From: Acidimicrobiia bacterium
GTDB taxonomy: Bacteria > Actinomycetota > Acidimicrobiia > Acidimicrobiales > Aldehydirespiratoraceae
Length of the DNA stretch: 41,634 nucleotides
Reading direction: 5' to 3'
Assembly: GCA_021296315.1 (NCBI GenBank)
Contig: JAGWAO010000003.1
Coordinates: 11,231-52,864 of the forward strand
Position numbers and translations under genes: made by a program. This document shows positions 31,970-41,587 of the stretch, in pieces. Under the pieces are notes generated by a model that saw only the letters and a program-made list of their open reading frames with translations, was not told where the DNA came from and made no database searches. How positions within the stretch are numbered: the first letter of the stretch is position 1; every line of letters begins with the position of its first letter.

Positions 31970-33424
31970 GTGACCGACGCCGACAAGGGTGCGGACCTCC
32001 GGCCGCAGGCCGCCGACTTCGTGGTCACGGGCACGGTGGTGACCGCCGATGCCGAGCGCCGGGTGTACACCGACGGCGCGGTGGCGGTGAGGGACTCGAG
32101 GATCGTCGCAGTGGGCCCCAGGGCCGAGGTCGAGGCGGCCTACGAACCAGGACGCCGGCTGGGCGGCCCCCGGGACCTGGTGATCCCGGGACTCATCGAC
32201 ACCCACAACCACATGGCCCAAGCGCTGGTGCGAAGCCTGGCGTTGGAGGACCTCCCCAACATCACCCGGGTCTACATACCCGCCGAGGACGTGCTCGGCG
32301 ACGGCGGCATCAGAACGAGCGCGAGGGTGACGATGGCCAACCTGCTGCGGGCCGGCGTGACCACCACGACAGACACGACCTGCACCGCAGAGCACGAGGA
32401 GGCCGTGGGCGAGACCGCCCTGGAGACCGGCATCCGCTGCGCGCTGGCAGTCGGCCAACGCGACCGCACCTCGCGCCTGGCCAGCAACTACGAGCAGATA
32501 GAGGGCCGGTCCGAATACCAGGACGACCCCGCGGTGAGGGCCGACAACATCGCACACCTGGAGGACTTCCTGACCCGCTGGTCGGCACGGGGCCGCGGCC
32601 TGGTGCGCCCCTGCATCCACGCTGCGAGCGTGCCCTCGGTCAGCGACGAGATGTTCATGGCGGCTCGCGACCTGGCCGAGCGCCACGACACCGTGATGAT
32701 GACCCACATCAACCGCGACCGCGAGGAGATCGAACTCTGCGTCTCGCTGTTCGGACGACGGCCCCTGGAACACCTGAGCCGGCTCGGCGTCCTCGGACCC
32801 CGGTTCCTGGCCATCCACGCCATGCTGACCACCGCCCGGGAGATCAGGCTCCTGGCCGAAGCGGAGGCCAAGCTGACGCACGCGCCGGTGGTGTGCACCG
32901 ACATCGTGTCGGCCGTGACCGACGTAGTCGGCATGCGGGCCGCCGGGGTGACGGTGGGACTCGGATGCGACACCGTGATCAACGACATCCTGGCCGTGAT
33001 GAGGATCGCGTTCTTCATGCAGGCCCAGGCTGCAGGGATCCCCATGTACGACCCGATCGGCTTCACCACCGAGGACGCATTCGACATGGCCACCATCGAC
33101 GGGGCGCGGGCGCTGATGTGGGACGGCGAGATCGGCTCGCTGGAGGTCGGCAAGGCAGCCGACATCGCGGTGATCGACGGGGAGAATCCCCGGCTGTCGC
33201 CGCGCCACAACCCGGTCGGATCGATCGTGCGATACGCAGTGGGCACCGATGTGCGCAGCGTTCTGGTCGACGGCCGGCTGGTGGTGGACGACAGCCGGGT
33301 GCTGACCCTCGACGAGGACCTGCTCCTCAAGGAGGCGGACGAGGTTGCGGTCCGGGTGCGGGAGGACCTCCTCCACCGCCGCTACTGGCCGCTGAACCAG
33401 CGCTACAAGGTCATCGACGGCTGA
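31970..33424 (+). CDS. Amidohydrolase (TrzN/guanine-deaminase/SAH-deaminase-like)
   Basis: 484-residue metal-dependent hydrolase of the amidohydrolase superfamily. The first metal motif is GLIDTHNH (His79, His81); further ligands are His246 (THINRD), His283 (AIHAM) and Asp334 (GLGCD). N- and C-terminal beta-sandwich strands (TGTVVTADAERR; LEVGKAADIAVIDG) frame the barrel. Members deaminate or dechlorinate heterocycles such as guanine, S-adenosylhomocysteine or triazines; the exact substrate is not readable. The GTG start has GGAAGGAA upstream. Its position behind an NMT1-like binding protein and an XRE-cupin regulator suggests use of an imported heterocycle. Confidence 0.87.
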   Translation: MTDADKGADLRPQAADFVVTGTVVTADAERRVYTDGAVAVRDSRIVAVGPRAEVEAAYEPGRRLGGPRDLVIPGLIDTHNHMAQALVRSLALEDLPNITRVYIPAEDVLGDGGIRTSARVTMANLLRAGVTTTTDTTCTAEHEEAVGETALETGIRCALAVGQRDRTSRLASNYEQIEGRSEYQDDPAVRADNIAHLEDFLTRWSARGRGLVRPCIHAASVPSVSDEMFMAARDLAERHDTVMMTHINRDREEIELCVSLFGRRPLEHLSRLGVLGPRFLAIHAMLTTAREIRLLAEAEAKLTHAPVVCTDIVSAVTDVVGMRAAGVTVGLGCDTVINDILAVMRIAFFMQAQAAGIPMYDPIGFTTEDAFDMATIDGARALMWDGEIGSLEVGKAADIAVIDGENPRLSPRHNPVGSIVRYAVGTDVRSVLVDGRLVVDDSRVLTLDEDLLLKEADEVAVRVREDLLHRRYWPLNQRYKVIDG

Positions 33425-33491
33425 CGACGCCGTCGAACCGCCGGCAACGGCAGCATCATTGGAGAGCCCGCGCCGCTAGTACGGTCGGACC

Positions 33492-36032
33492 ATGAGTCCG
33501 AGACTGCCCGGCGGCGTTGTTCCCCGGCACTACGCCATCGAACTGTCGCCCGACCTCCAGGACGCGACCTTCGCCGGAAACGTGGCCATCGACGTCGACG
33601 TCACGGAGCCGCTGGAGTCGATCACTCTGAACGCGGCCGAGCTGAGCATCATCGGCGCACGGCTCGTCACGGCATCCGGTGAGGCTGTCGAGCTCGATCC
33701 TGTGCTCGACGCGGCGTCCGAGCGTCTGATCCTGACCCGGCGCGGCGGTAGCGGCCGTTTCGCGGCGGGTCCGGCCCGGCTGGACATCTCCTTCAACGGG
33801 ATCCTCAACGACCAGCTGCACGGCTTCTACCGGTCCACCTACACCGACGACGCCGGCGCTGCCCACACCATCGCCACCACCCAGTTCGAGTCGACCGACG
33901 CCCGCCGAGCCTTTCCCTGCTTCGACGAGCCCGCACTCAAGGCCACCTTCGCGACGACGCTGATCGTGGACGAGGGCTTGCTGGCGGTGTCCAACACGGC
34001 CGAGACCGGCCGCGAACCGACGGAGGACGGCCGGGTACGAGTCAGCTTCGCCACCACCATGCCGATGTCCACATACCTGGTGGCCTTCGTGGTGGGCCCG
34101 CTGGAGGCGACGGAGCCGACCGACTGCGGCGGGGTGCCCCTGCGGGTGATCCACCGACCCGGCCGCGCCGACCAGACCGGCTTCGCCCTCGATGTCGCGG
34201 CCCACGCCCTGGAGTGGTTCTCCCACTACTACGGCCTGCCCTACCCGTCGGACAAGGTCGACCTGGTCGCCATCCCCGACTTCGCGTTCGGAGCGATGGA
34301 GAACCTGGGCTGCGTGACCTTCCGGGAAGTGCTCCTGCTGGTGGATCCCGGCACCGCCAGCCAGCCCGACCTGCAGCGAGTGGCCGCAGTCATCAACCAT
34401 GAGCTGGCCCACATGTGGTTCGGGGACCTGGTCACCATGGCGTGGTGGGAGGGCATCTGGCTCAATGAGGCCTTCGCCACGTTCATGGAGACGGCGTGCA
34501 CGGACGCCTACCGGCCCGACTGGCAGGTCTGGTCGACGTTCTGCCGCAGCCGGGCCTCGGCCCTGGCTACTGACGCCCTGGGCAACACCAGGCCGGTGGA
34601 GTACCCGGTGCACTCCCCCGCCGAGGCCGAGGACATGTTCGACGTGATCACCTACGAGAAGGGCGCGGCACTGGTCCGCATGCTGGAGCAGTACCTCGGG
34701 CCCGAGACGTTCCGGTCCGGCGTGCGCCTGTACCTGCGGCGGCACGCCTACTCCAACACGGTCACCGAGGACCTGTGGAACTCGCTGGCCGCCGCGTCGG
34801 GCGAGCCCGTGCGACAGATCATGGACGGTTGGATCCACCAGGGCGGGTATCCGGCGGTGGCCGCCGCCGCCACCGACCACGGCCTCAGAGTGTCCCAGCG
34901 CCATTTCACGCTCGACCTCCGTCAGGCCGACGAGCGAAGCTGGGCCGTCCCTTTGCGCCTCCGGATCCAGGGGCCCGCCGACGACCGGCGCGAGCTGCGG
35001 ATGCTGCTCGACCAGCCCGGCCGGACCCTCACCCTGGCAGCAGCCGAGCCGATGACGGTGAACAGCGGCGCCTCGGGCTTCTACCGTGACGACCTGGGTG
35101 CCGAAGCCCTCGCGGCCGTCGCGTCGGCAGGACCCGGCGACCGCACCACAGAAGAACGCCACGGCCTGGTCGACGACGCCTGGGCCGCAACCCTGGCCGG
35201 CAGCATCGACGCGCCCGCATTGGTTGACTTCGTTCTGCGAGGATTCGTCGACGAGCGCGACCTCACCGTATGGCAGGCCATCGCCACCACCCTGGCGCAG
35301 GTGCGCAGACTGCTGGAGACCGAAGCGGCACAACGCTTCTGCGAACTCGTCGTCGCCGCCTCCGGTGACGCCGCGGCCGACGTCGGGCTCGATCCGCCCG
35401 GCGGTGGCGAGGACGATCGGACCAGCGAACTGCGGGCGACGCTCATCATGCTTCGGGGCGCGGTCGCCGATCACACCACCACGATCGAGGCGTGCCACCA
35501 GAGGCTCGACCACCCTGACCCCACGCTCGCGGCCGCGGCCCTGAGCGTGGTGGCGGCCCACGGAGACGCCGAGGACTTCGCCTGGGTCCGGCGGCGCTTC
35601 GAGACGGCGTCGGATCCCCAGACCGAGCAGCGCCACCTCGCCGCGCTGGCCGACTTTCGTGATGCGAAGCTCGTGCGCACGATCCTCGAGGGCACCCTCG
35701 ACGGCTCGGTCCGCACCCAGGACGGTCCCTACCTGGTTCGGCGCGCCCTTCTCAACCGCGTCTGCGGATCCGAGGCGTGGGACTTCCTTTCGGGACACTG
35801 GGACCGTCTCCTCGACATCTTCCCGACCAACTACTCACTGGCACGGATGCTCGAGGGAGTGACCGCGCTGGACCGGGCCGAGCTGGCCGTCCGAGTGCAT
35901 GCCTTCATGGCCGAGCACCCCCTGCCCCAGGGGGCGAAGCAGGTCGCCCAGCATCTCGAGCGACTCGACATCAACGTCGCGCTGCGGGCCCGGGAGTCCG
36001 ACCGCCTCGCCGCCGCCGTCCTGGCCAGTTGA
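33492..36032 (+). CDS. pepN: Aminopeptidase N (M1 family)
   Basis: 846-residue cytoplasmic zinc aminopeptidase that removes N-terminal residues from peptides. GAMEN exopeptidase motif (267-271); zinc motif HELAH (303-307) with the third ligand Glu326 in WLNEAF, the exact 18-residue spacing of M1 enzymes; N-terminal beta domain; C-terminal ERAP1-like helical repeat domain (about 510-840). ATG at 33492 with only a weak upstream purine stretch. Length fits actinobacterial PepN. It stands alone, followed by the convergent ribF gene after 55 bases. Confidence 0.96.
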   Translation: MSPRLPGGVVPRHYAIELSPDLQDATFAGNVAIDVDVTEPLESITLNAAELSIIGARLVTASGEAVELDPVLDAASERLILTRRGGSGRFAAGPARLDISFNGILNDQLHGFYRSTYTDDAGAAHTIATTQFESTDARRAFPCFDEPALKATFATTLIVDEGLLAVSNTAETGREPTEDGRVRVSFATTMPMSTYLVAFVVGPLEATEPTDCGGVPLRVIHRPGRADQTGFALDVAAHALEWFSHYYGLPYPSDKVDLVAIPDFAFGAMENLGCVTFREVLLLVDPGTASQPDLQRVAAVINHELAHMWFGDLVTMAWWEGIWLNEAFATFMETACTDAYRPDWQVWSTFCRSRASALATDALGNTRPVEYPVHSPAEAEDMFDVITYEKGAALVRMLEQYLGPETFRSGVRLYLRRHAYSNTVTEDLWNSLAAASGEPVRQIMDGWIHQGGYPAVAAAATDHGLRVSQRHFTLDLRQADERSWAVPLRLRIQGPADDRRELRMLLDQPGRTLTLAAAEPMTVNSGASGFYRDDLGAEALAAVASAGPGDRTTEERHGLVDDAWAATLAGSIDAPALVDFVLRGFVDERDLTVWQAIATTLAQVRRLLETEAAQRFCELVVAASGDAAADVGLDPPGGGEDDRTSELRATLIMLRGAVADHTTTIEACHQRLDHPDPTLAAAALSVVAAHGDAEDFAWVRRRFETASDPQTEQRHLAALADFRDAKLVRTILEGTLDGSVRTQDGPYLVRRALLNRVCGSEAWDFLSGHWDRLLDIFPTNYSLARMLEGVTALDRAELAVRVHAFMAEHPLPQGAKQVAQHLERLDINVALRARESDRLAAAVLAS

Positions 36033-36087
36033 ACGCAGAGGGACGGTCGCGTCGCAGGCGACAGCCCTTCTCCGAGGCGGTGTCGTT

Positions 36088-37035
36088 CTACGCCAGCCCG
36101 AGGCGCTGCCGCGCGTCGGCGACATCGACGGTGAGCTGTGCGGAGAGATGTTCGATCCCCTCGAACTTGCGCTCGCTTCTCAGGAAGTCGACGAACTCCA
36201 CCCGCACCTCGCATCCGTACAGGTCGCCCTCGAAGTCGATGAGATGGACCTCGAGCAGTGACTTCTGGGCGTGCTCGTAGAACGTCGGCCGACGACCGAT
36301 GTTGATGGCGCACCCCCTGCGCTGGCCGTCGGGCAGCGTGCACCAGCCCGCGTACACCGCGTCGGCCGGCCAGGCCATGAACTTCGGGACGGGCACGTTC
36401 GCGGTGGGAAACCCGACCGTCACCCCTCGCTTGTCCCCGGGAACGACGGTGCCGCGCACTTCGTAGTAGCGCCCCAGCATGGCCGCGGCCCGGGCTACGT
36501 CGCCACCGGCCAGAGCCCGGCGCACGGCGGTGGACGACACCGGCTCGCGGGCGTCACGGTGGTGGCGAATGAGCTTGAGGGGGATCACCTCGAAGTCCCA
36601 TTCCTTTCCCAGGTGTTCGAGTTCGGCGACGTTGCCGGTGCGGCCCTTGCCGAAGTGGAAGTCCTCACCCACCACCACGGCACGGGCGTGGAGGGCATCG
36701 AGGAAGACCTGCTCCACGAACTTCTCCGGCCGGGTGCCGGCCCGTGCCTCGTCGAACTGGATCACGTAGGTGTAGTCGAGTCCCTGGGCCTCGAGCAGCT
36801 CCAACTTCTGTTCGAGGGTCGTCAGCAGCTTCGGCGCGTTCTCCGGGCGAACCACGTATGCGGGGTGGGTGTCGAACGTGACGACCGCAGACGCCACGCC
36901 CAGGCGCTCCGCGGTCTTGCGAACGTGAGTGAGCACCTCCTGGTGACCGAGGTGCACCCCGTCGAACACACCTATCGCAGCAGCGACAGACACCGTGGGG
37001 GGAAGTTGATCGCGCCGATCATGCAACAGTTCCAC
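36088..37035 (-). CDS. ribF: Bifunctional riboflavin kinase/FAD synthetase
   Basis: 315-residue enzyme making FMN and then FAD. The N-terminal nucleotidyltransferase domain shows IGVFDGVHLGHQEVL (21-35) and the downstream FGKGRTGN motif; the C-terminal kinase domain shows KRGVTVGFPTANV and the ending strands around DLYGCEVRVEFVDFLR. The GTG start has GGAGG six bases upstream. Its place after truB follows the conserved infB-rbfA-truB-ribF order. The 128 bases between truB and ribF contain no gene or clear signal. Confidence 0.96.
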   Translation of the reverse strand: MELLHDRRDQLPPTVSVAAAIGVFDGVHLGHQEVLTHVRKTAERLGVASAVVTFDTHPAYVVRPENAPKLLTTLEQKLELLEAQGLDYTYVIQFDEARAGTRPEKFVEQVFLDALHARAVVVGEDFHFGKGRTGNVAELEHLGKEWDFEVIPLKLIRHHRDAREPVSSTAVRRALAGGDVARAAAMLGRYYEVRGTVVPGDKRGVTVGFPTANVPVPKFMAWPADAVYAGWCTLPDGQRRGCAINIGRRPTFYEHAQKSLLEVHLIDFEGDLYGCEVRVEFVDFLRSERKFEGIEHLSAQLTVDVADARQRLGLA

Positions 37036-37163
37036 AGACGCCTCCAGCGCGGATAGTGACGGTTCCGGACCCCGGCGGCCGGTACCTGGGGAGGCTACCG
37101 ACGTGCGGCGCGTACCTCACACCGCGGCCAAGAGCAGGGCGCGACGGTCCGGCGGGACGGCCC

Positions 37164-38057
37164 CTACGAGCCGGGCGGGCCGGTCACGACCACCGCCGGC
37201 TTCGCTCCGTCGCGGAACCGCTCGTAGACCGCCAGCAGTTCACCCTCAGAGTCATGGACGGCCCAGGGCCCCGACGCGGCTGCTGCCTCGATGGTCTCGG
37301 CGACGCCTAGACGGCCGAGACCCAGGACCCGGCCGTGGGCCACCTCGGCGGCCACTTCCGGACCCACCCGCACACCCGCCAGGTGCTTGACGGCGTGCGC
37401 CATCGGCAAGACCTCAGCCGACTCGACCAGGCGGGCGTCGGCAAGCCCGAAACTCCCCACCGCGGTCCGTCGAAGGTTCCTCAGGTGCGCGCCGCCGCCC
37501 AGGGCCCGGCCGAGATCCGCGGCGAGCACCCGCACATAGGTGCCCGAGGAGCAGTCGACCACAGCCCGCAGCACCGCGCCGGTGCCGGGCACGGGCGCGA
37601 CATCGAAGCGATGCACGGTCACGCGGCGGGCCTCCCGCTCCACCTCCAAACCGGCACGGGCGAGAGTGTGGAGCCTGCGCCCTCCCACCTTCACCGCCGA
37701 GACCATGGGCGGAGTCTGGAGGATCTCGCCGGTCAGAGCGGCAGCAGCCTCGCCTGCCTGCTCGGCACTCACCTCGGCCATGTCGTGGCGGGCCGTCACC
37801 CGCCCCGTCGAATCGAGGGTGTCGGTCTCGACTCCGAGCACGATCTCCGCCTCGTAGCTCTTGGGGAGTCCGGTGACGTACCGCAACAACCGGGTGGCCC
37901 GGCCCACGCCGAGAACCAGGACCCCGGTGGCGTCGGGATCGAGGGTTCCGCTGTGCCCCACCTTGCGGGTGCCCAGCACCCCCCGCGCCTTGGCCACTAC
38001 ATCGTGGCTGGTCCAACCCGCGGGCTTGTCGATGACCGCGACTCCGTCCAACCGCAT
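37164..38057 (-). CDS. truB: tRNA pseudouridine(55) synthase
   Basis: 297-residue enzyme that makes pseudouridine 55 in the T-loop of tRNAs. GHSGTLDPDATGVL carries the catalytic Asp40; KSYEAEIVLGVETDTLD and SSGTYVRVLAADLG are further TruB signatures, and a PUA-like C-terminal part follows. The ATG at 38057 shares one base with the rbfA stop (TGATG), which fixes the start and shows translational coupling. An open frame continues upstream but overlaps rbfA entirely. Confidence 0.96.
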   Translation of the reverse strand: MRLDGVAVIDKPAGWTSHDVVAKARGVLGTRKVGHSGTLDPDATGVLVLGVGRATRLLRYVTGLPKSYEAEIVLGVETDTLDSTGRVTARHDMAEVSAEQAGEAAAALTGEILQTPPMVSAVKVGGRRLHTLARAGLEVEREARRVTVHRFDVAPVPGTGAVLRAVVDCSSGTYVRVLAADLGRALGGGAHLRNLRRTAVGSFGLADARLVESAEVLPMAHAVKHLAGVRVGPEVAAEVAHGRVLGLGRLGVAETIEAAAASGPWAVHDSEGELLAVYERFRDGAKPAVVVTGPPGS

Positions 38058-38452
38058 CAGTTGTCGGGGTCCGGGTCCACCGCCATCTCGTCGAGGAGCC
38101 TCTCGATGCGCTCGGCCGAGCGCAGCACGGTGTCCGGGCGAAAGACCATCTCCGGTGTGCGTCGCAGCCGGGTCTGGTCCCCGACAGCTCGCCGCAAGTG
38201 TCTGGCATGCTCCTCGAAGGCCTCGGCGATTTCGAGGTCGCCGTCCTCGGTGTCGCCGAGAGACGTGAACCACACAACGGCCCGGTGCATGTCACGGTCC
38301 ACGTCCACGCCGGTAACCGACACCATGGCCAGTCGCTCGTCGTCGAGCTGTTCCATGGACTCGGCCACAATTCGCCGGATGAGCTCGCCCACCCGAGCGG
38401 TGCGATGGCCGGCCCGATGGTCGGGATGCGAGCGTCGGGTGCGTCGTGTCAT
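38057..38452 (-). CDS. rbfA: 30S ribosome-binding factor A
   Basis: 131-residue KH-type RNA-binding protein needed for late maturation of the 30S subunit and 16S rRNA 5' end. The family pattern is present: RVGELIRRIVAESMEQL, VSVTGVDVDRDMHRAVVWF, and the terminal RTPEMVFRPDTVLRSAERI. Lies 27 bases after infB and overlaps truB by one base. Length is normal with a short acidic tail. Confidence 0.94.
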   Translation of the reverse strand: MTRRTRRSHPDHRAGHRTARVGELIRRIVAESMEQLDDERLAMVSVTGVDVDRDMHRAVVWFTSLGDTEDGDLEIAEAFEEHARHLRRAVGDQTRLRRTPEMVFRPDTVLRSAERIERLLDEMAVDPDPDN

Positions 38453-38479
38453 CGAATGTCTCGGGAAGGGTTCCGACCT

Positions 38480-41287
38480 TCAGCCCTCAAGCGTTCGGGC
38501 CACCTCACGCTCTTCGAAGGTCTCGATGATGTCGCCCGCCTTGAGGTCCTGGAAGTTGCTGAGGCCTATGCCGCACTCAAACCCGGACTGAACCTCGCGG
38601 ACATCGTCCGTGAAGCGCTTGAGCGACGTGATAGTCCCCTTCCAGATGATCGCCCCGTCGCGCAGGAATCGCACTCTCGCGCCCCTGGTGATCGAGCCGT
38701 TCTGGACGTAGCAGCCCGCCACCGCGCCCACCCGGGGGATGCGGAAGACCTGTCGCACTTCGGCGTCGCCCGTCACGATCTCCTCGATGTCGGGGGCCAG
38801 CATCCCGACCATGGCCGACGAGACGTCCTCGAGCAGTTTGTAGATGATCTCGTAGGTCCGGATCTCCACGTTCTCGGCGTCAGCGGCCTCGCGCGCCTTG
38901 CGGTCGGGCCGGACGTTGAACCCGATGATCGTCGCGTTCGAGGCCGATGCCAGCTGGATGTCGTTCTCGGTGATGCCGCCCACGCCGCGATGCACGATGG
39001 CGATGCGAACATCACCGGTCTCCAGCTTGCGGAGACTCTCGATGACGGCTTCCAGCGACCCGTTGACGTCCGCCTTGACGATGGCGTTGAGGGTGGCGGT
39101 CTCGCCCCGCTGAATCCGGGTGAAGAGATCCTCGAGCTTGGCCCCGCCGGACAGTGCGTGAGCCTCGCGGCCCAGACTCGACAGTCGCTGCCAATGCTCG
39201 CGGGCGTCGGCCACCCGCCCGGCGATCTTCTCGTTCGGGGCGACCGCAAAGGAGTCGCCCGCGATGGCGACCTCCGACAGGCCGAGCACCTGAACCGGTG
39301 TCGAGGGATCGGCCCCGTCGACGCCCTCGCCCCGGTCGTCGAGCAGCGCCCGCACGCGGCCCCAGGCCGCCCCCGCGACCATCGGGTCACCGATACGCAG
39401 CGTGCCTCTCTGCACCAGCACGGTTGCCACTGGACCCCGTCCGATGTCGAGATTCGACTCGAGAACGACACCACCCGCTCGACCCTCAGGCGACGCCCTC
39501 AGATCCTCCACCTCTGCCACCAGCAGTATCTGATCCAGCAATTCCTCGATGCCCTCACCGGTCAGGGCCGACACTTCGCAATAGATGGTCTCGCCACCCC
39601 AGGCCTCCGGAACCAGACCCTGCTCGGCCACTCCGGCCACGGTCCTCTGCGAATCCGCGTTGGGGCGGTCGATCTTGTTGACCGCAACGACGATGGGGAC
39701 GTCGGCGGCCTTGGCGTGGTTGATGGCCTCGATCGTCTGAGGCATCACGCCGTCGTCGGCGGCCACGACCAGCACGACGATGTCGGTAGCGCTCGCTCCT
39801 CGGGCCCGCATCGCCGTGAACGCCTCGTGACCCGGAGTGTCGATGAACGTGAGCGGCCGGTCATTGCGCTCGACCTGGTAGGCACCGATGTGCTGCGTGA
39901 TCCCGCCTGCCTCTCCGTCGACGACGTTGGCATCGCGGATCCGGTCCAGCAGCAGCGTCTTGCCGTGGTCCACATGGCCCATCACCGTGACCACCGGAGG
40001 CCGCAGAGGAGCAACGCCGGAGTCATCGTCGACTTCGATCCCGAGGAGCTTGCGGAGTTCGGCCTCCTGCTCCTCACCGGGATCGACAAGACGTATCTCG
40101 GCTCCAATCTCGGCCGCGAACAACTCCATCATCTCGTCACTGAGCGACTGGGTGGCCGTCACCATCTCGCCGTGCTGCATCAGGAAACGAACAACATCGG
40201 CGGCGGTGCGATTGAGCTTGGGACCGAAGTCCTGAGCGGCCGAGGCCCGCTCCACAACGACAACGCCCTCCGGCACCGCGGCGTGGAGCGGCGTATAGGT
40301 CGGGACGTCCATGGGCTGCAGTTCCTCGCGAACCCGACGCCTGCGGCTCTTGCGGCGGGGTGGACGGCGCTGAGCGCCACCGGGACCGCCCCTGCCCCCG
40401 GGGCGGCCGGGAGGTCCAGGGGCGACGGGCCGGGGCCCGCCAAGAGAACGAGGGCCGCTTCCCGGTGCGCCGCGGCGAGGACCGGCCGGCCGATCGGCCG
40501 GAGGCCGCGAGCCCGCGGGGCGGGAGGCCCCGCCGGCCGGCCGGCGCTCCGGTGCGGCCCTACCGGAGCGGTTGGTGGTGCCCTGAGGGGCCGAAGGCCG
40601 GACGCGCCGAGGCGGAGGCGGCGGCGGAATCGGCTTGCCCGACCGCGAGACTGGGGGGCTTCCGGGCCTGAGCGGACGGGGCGGAGCCGCGCTGGTCTGC
40701 ACTCTGTGGCCGGCCGGCTTCGGCGGTGGCTCGCTCACAACCGGCTGGGGCTCTTCTGCCGGCTCTGTTGGCGCTCGCTTGGGCGGAGCCACGCTGCCGC
40801 TGGAGGAGATCGTCACCTTCGGCTTCGCGGCTACAGGCTCGGCCGTCTCGGTGGTGGCTGCCGCGGCCCTCGAGTCGGGCTCGACTGGCGGCGCCGCCCG
40901 GGCGGCGGGTGCCCTCGCCGCGGGTGCGGTCGGGCTCTTGAAGTCTCCAGCGACCTCGGCCGCGGGCTTCTCAGCTGCGACAGGCTCGGGACGGGGAGTC
41001 TCTACCTCCGACTTCTTGGCCATCGCGACCGGCGCTCTGGCTTCCGCCTTGACGATCTCCGGTTCGACGGTTTCGGGTTCCGCCACCACGACCGGCTCCG
41101 GAGGGGGCGGAGGTCTCAGCAGCCCGTCGCGGTCGGCTCTCCGCCGTACCCGGTCGGCTTGGGCCTCGACGATGCTCGAGGAATGCGACTTGACTCCGAT
41201 GCTGAGCGCGAAGCAAAGATCAAGCGTCTCCTGGTTTGTCAGCCCAAGCTCCTTGGCGAGCTCGTGGACGCGGATCTTGCCTGGCAA
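38480..41287 (-). CDS. infB: Translation initiation factor IF-2
   Basis: 935-residue GTPase that brings initiator tRNA to the ribosome. N-terminal IF2_N motif ([20 protein letters not shown]), then about 270 residues of Pro/Ala/Arg/Gly-rich linker with a basic stretch [17 protein letters not shown] near 308-323, and the GTPase core GHVDHGKT (437-444), DTPGH (483-487), NKID (537-540). The usual C-terminal domains follow. The TTG start at 41287 is chosen because AAGGAGG stands six bases upstream and the IF2_N homology begins at once; a nearby ATG at 41292 is out of frame. The ylxR stop is 12 bases upstream. Confidence 0.97.
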   Translation of the reverse strand: MPGKIRVHELAKELGLTNQETLDLCFALSIGVKSHSSSIVEAQADRVRRRADRDGLLRPPPPPEPVVVAEPETVEPEIVKAEARAPVAMAKKSEVETPRPEPVAAEKPAAEVAGDFKSPTAPAARAPAARAAPPVEPDSRAAAATTETAEPVAAKPKVTISSSGSVAPPKRAPTEPAEEPQPVVSEPPPKPAGHRVQTSAAPPRPLRPGSPPVSRSGKPIPPPPPPRRVRPSAPQGTTNRSGRAAPERRPAGGASRPAGSRPPADRPAGPRRGAPGSGPRSLGGPRPVAPGPPGRPGGRGGPGGAQRRPPRRKSRRRRVREELQPMDVPTYTPLHAAVPEGVVVVERASAAQDFGPKLNRTAADVVRFLMQHGEMVTATQSLSDEMMELFAAEIGAEIRLVDPGEEQEAELRKLLGIEVDDDSGVAPLRPPVVTVMGHVDHGKTLLLDRIRDANVVDGEAGGITQHIGAYQVERNDRPLTFIDTPGHEAFTAMRARGASATDIVVLVVAADDGVMPQTIEAINHAKAADVPIVVAVNKIDRPNADSQRTVAGVAEQGLVPEAWGGETIYCEVSALTGEGIEELLDQILLVAEVEDLRASPEGRAGGVVLESNLDIGRGPVATVLVQRGTLRIGDPMVAGAAWGRVRALLDDRGEGVDGADPSTPVQVLGLSEVAIAGDSFAVAPNEKIAGRVADAREHWQRLSSLGREAHALSGGAKLEDLFTRIQRGETATLNAIVKADVNGSLEAVIESLRKLETGDVRIAIVHRGVGGITENDIQLASASNATIIGFNVRPDRKAREAADAENVEIRTYEIIYKLLEDVSSAMVGMLAPDIEEIVTGDAEVRQVFRIPRVGAVAGCYVQNGSITRGARVRFLRDGAIIWKGTITSLKRFTDDVREVQSGFECGIGLSNFQDLKAGDIIETFEEREVARTLEG

Positions 41288-41299
41288 CGCATGCCTCCT

Positions 41300-41587
41300 T
41301 CAGGACGGATCGGCGCGACCACTCGACCCGGGAGCGCTTCCCGGGTCCAACGGCCACGCTTGCTGCAGCCTAGCGATCTCGCCCGGCTCTACGTCAGCCC
41401 GCAAGGCCCGTGCGAACGCCCGGCGGCGCCTGGCCCACTCGAAGCAGGCGTTGTCGGCGCACAGCCAGGCGCCCCGCCCGGGGCCCGGCCCGACAACCAG
41501 AGCCCCGCTCGGATCCATGCGGACACGCCTCAACTCCGCACCCGGGCGGCGGGTGCGGCAGCCGATACAGGTGCGGACCGGGCTCAG
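41300..41587 (-). CDS. ylxR: YlxR/RnpM-family RNA-binding protein
   Basis: About 95-residue protein of the YlxR family, encoded between nusA and infB in most bacteria; family members bind RNA (RNase P is a known partner in Bacillus). The diagnostic PVRTCIGCRTRRP motif is encoded upstream of the ATG at 41533, so that ATG cannot be the start. No ATG, GTG or TTG lies in frame between this motif and the window edge. The only codon that fits the gene's usual length is CTG at 41587, which overlaps the nusA stop as CTGA, the same layout as the many GTGA couplings here. A start beyond the window edge cannot be excluded. Confidence 0.85.
   Translation of the reverse strand: MSPVRTCIGCRTRRPGAELRRVRMDPSGALVVGPGPGRGAWLCADNACFEWARRRRAFARALRADVEPGEIARLQQAWPLDPGSAPGSSGRADPS

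Noticed and set aside
33456-35798. A 780-codon open frame opposite pepN
   Set aside because: pepN carries all M1 motifs in the other strand; the opposing frame is a shadow.
36033-37163. FMN riboswitch or other RNA element near ribF
   Set aside because: The gaps beside ribF are short and show none of the conserved riboswitch blocks; ribF here follows the housekeeping translation cluster.
41300-41533. ylxR starting at the ATG at 41533
   Set aside because: This would delete the family's conserved TCIGCR motif, which is encoded in frame just upstream.
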